Assembly: GCA_945898025.1 (NCBI GenBank)
Contig: CAMDGT010000066.1
Coordinates: 1-6,628, forward strand
DNA: 6,628 nt
Direction: 5' to 3'
DNA from: Rickettsia typhi
GTDB lineage: Bacteria > Pseudomonadota > Alphaproteobacteria > Rickettsiales > UBA1997
The notes under the pieces are model-generated. The model had not been told where the DNA came from and made no database searches. It was given only the letters and a program-made list of their open reading frames with translations. The translations under genes were made by a program, and so were the position numbers. How positions within the stretch are numbered: position 1 is the first letter of the stretch; each line of letters begins with the position of its first letter. Below are positions 6,357 to 6,628 of this stretch, one piece after another.

Positions 6357-6628
6357 ATGATAAATCGCAAAATCTCTGTTCACTTGCAAGATTATCCATC
6401 AGTTGAGTTTTTTGAAGATGAGTTCGAGCTTATTTCGCAAATAGATCTTATCCAAGAAATATGTAGTGTCGCCTTAGCAATTCGTGATAATAAAAATTTA
6501 AGAGTTCGTTTGCCTTTAAGGTCTCTTACTATAATTGGAAAAAATACTTTAAAGCTTCAACCTTTTTACGAGATTATTGCCGATGAAATAAATGTTAAGC
6601 AAGTTTTTTTTCAAGAAGATATTGGAGA
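6357..6628 (+). CDS. ileS: Isoleucyl-tRNA synthetase C-terminal segment, open at the window edge
   Basis: An ATG two bases after the purM stop opens a frame of 90 whole codons that continues past the window end. The translation matches the anticodon-binding region and following part of IleS: SVHLQDYP (7-14), ICSVALAIR (35-43), LRVRLPL (48-54), LTIIG (57-61) and DEINVKQVFF (76-85). The R-V-R-x-P-L and NVK blocks suggest the type 2 (eukaryote-like) enzyme known from Rickettsiales. In a normal IleS these motifs lie hundreds of residues after the start, past the HIGH and KMSKS catalytic motifs. Here everything upstream is intact purM in another frame. The frame stays open back to 6315 (a TAA lies at 6312-6314) but has no earlier ATG, GTG or TTG. 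The gene is therefore a stand-alone C-terminal half, a split ileS, a remnant, or an assembly join. No Shine-Dalgarno sequence is close; coupling to purM is possible. Confidence 0.82.
   Translation, partial: MINRKISVHLQDYPSVEFFEDEFELISQIDLIQEICSVALAIRDNKNLRVRLPLRSLTIIGKNTLKLQPFYEIIADEINVKQVFFQEDIG

Noticed and set aside
1..6628. Search for a hidden defence system, CRISPR array, insertion sequence, tRNA or riboswitch
   Set aside because: No spaced direct repeats, terminal inverted repeats, transposase motifs, tRNA-like folds or long structured leaders are visible; nearly all of the window is accounted for by the genes listed.

Overview
The window is very AT-rich and gene-dense. It looks like an alphaproteobacterial chromosome, most likely a Rickettsiales-type or similarly AT-rich lineage. 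This is an inference from three things: a PurM of alphaproteobacterial type, a DUF2066 protein and AI-2E-family permease beside purM (a neighbourhood known from alphaproteobacteria), and an IleS segment that looks like the type 2 (eukaryote-like) enzyme. The shikimate gene aroB and the purine gene purM both look intact, so the organism is less reduced than Rickettsia or Wolbachia in aromatic biosynthesis. All eight complete genes start with ATG and end with TAA, and no start has a convincing Shine-Dalgarno sequence.

Layout. Positions 1-79 are a short AT-rich non-coding tail with no recognisable gene or terminator. Positions 80-5229 hold seven minus-strand genes packed end to end. In transcription order they are a secreted DUF2066 protein, an AI-2E/PerM-family membrane protein, two small Cys-anchored lipoproteins that resemble each other, hemJ (haem synthesis), aroB (shikimate pathway) and holC (DNA polymerase III chi). 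Junctions range from a 20-nt overlap to a 19-nt gap, so a single operon is likely. Positions 5230-5343 are a divergent intergenic region of about 91% AT that must carry promoters for both sides. On the plus strand, purM (5344-6354) is followed 2 nt later by an open frame that runs off the window and encodes only the C-terminal anticodon-binding part of isoleucyl-tRNA synthetase.

The operon genes do not form one pathway. They mix envelope, haem, aromatic and replication functions, as is common in compact alphaproteobacterial genomes. No mobile element, CRISPR array, RNA gene or defence system is visible. The two points most worth a second look are the IleS C-terminal segment that starts at its own ATG behind purM, and the tandem pair of small lipoproteins sharing a GW-x-DGC motif.
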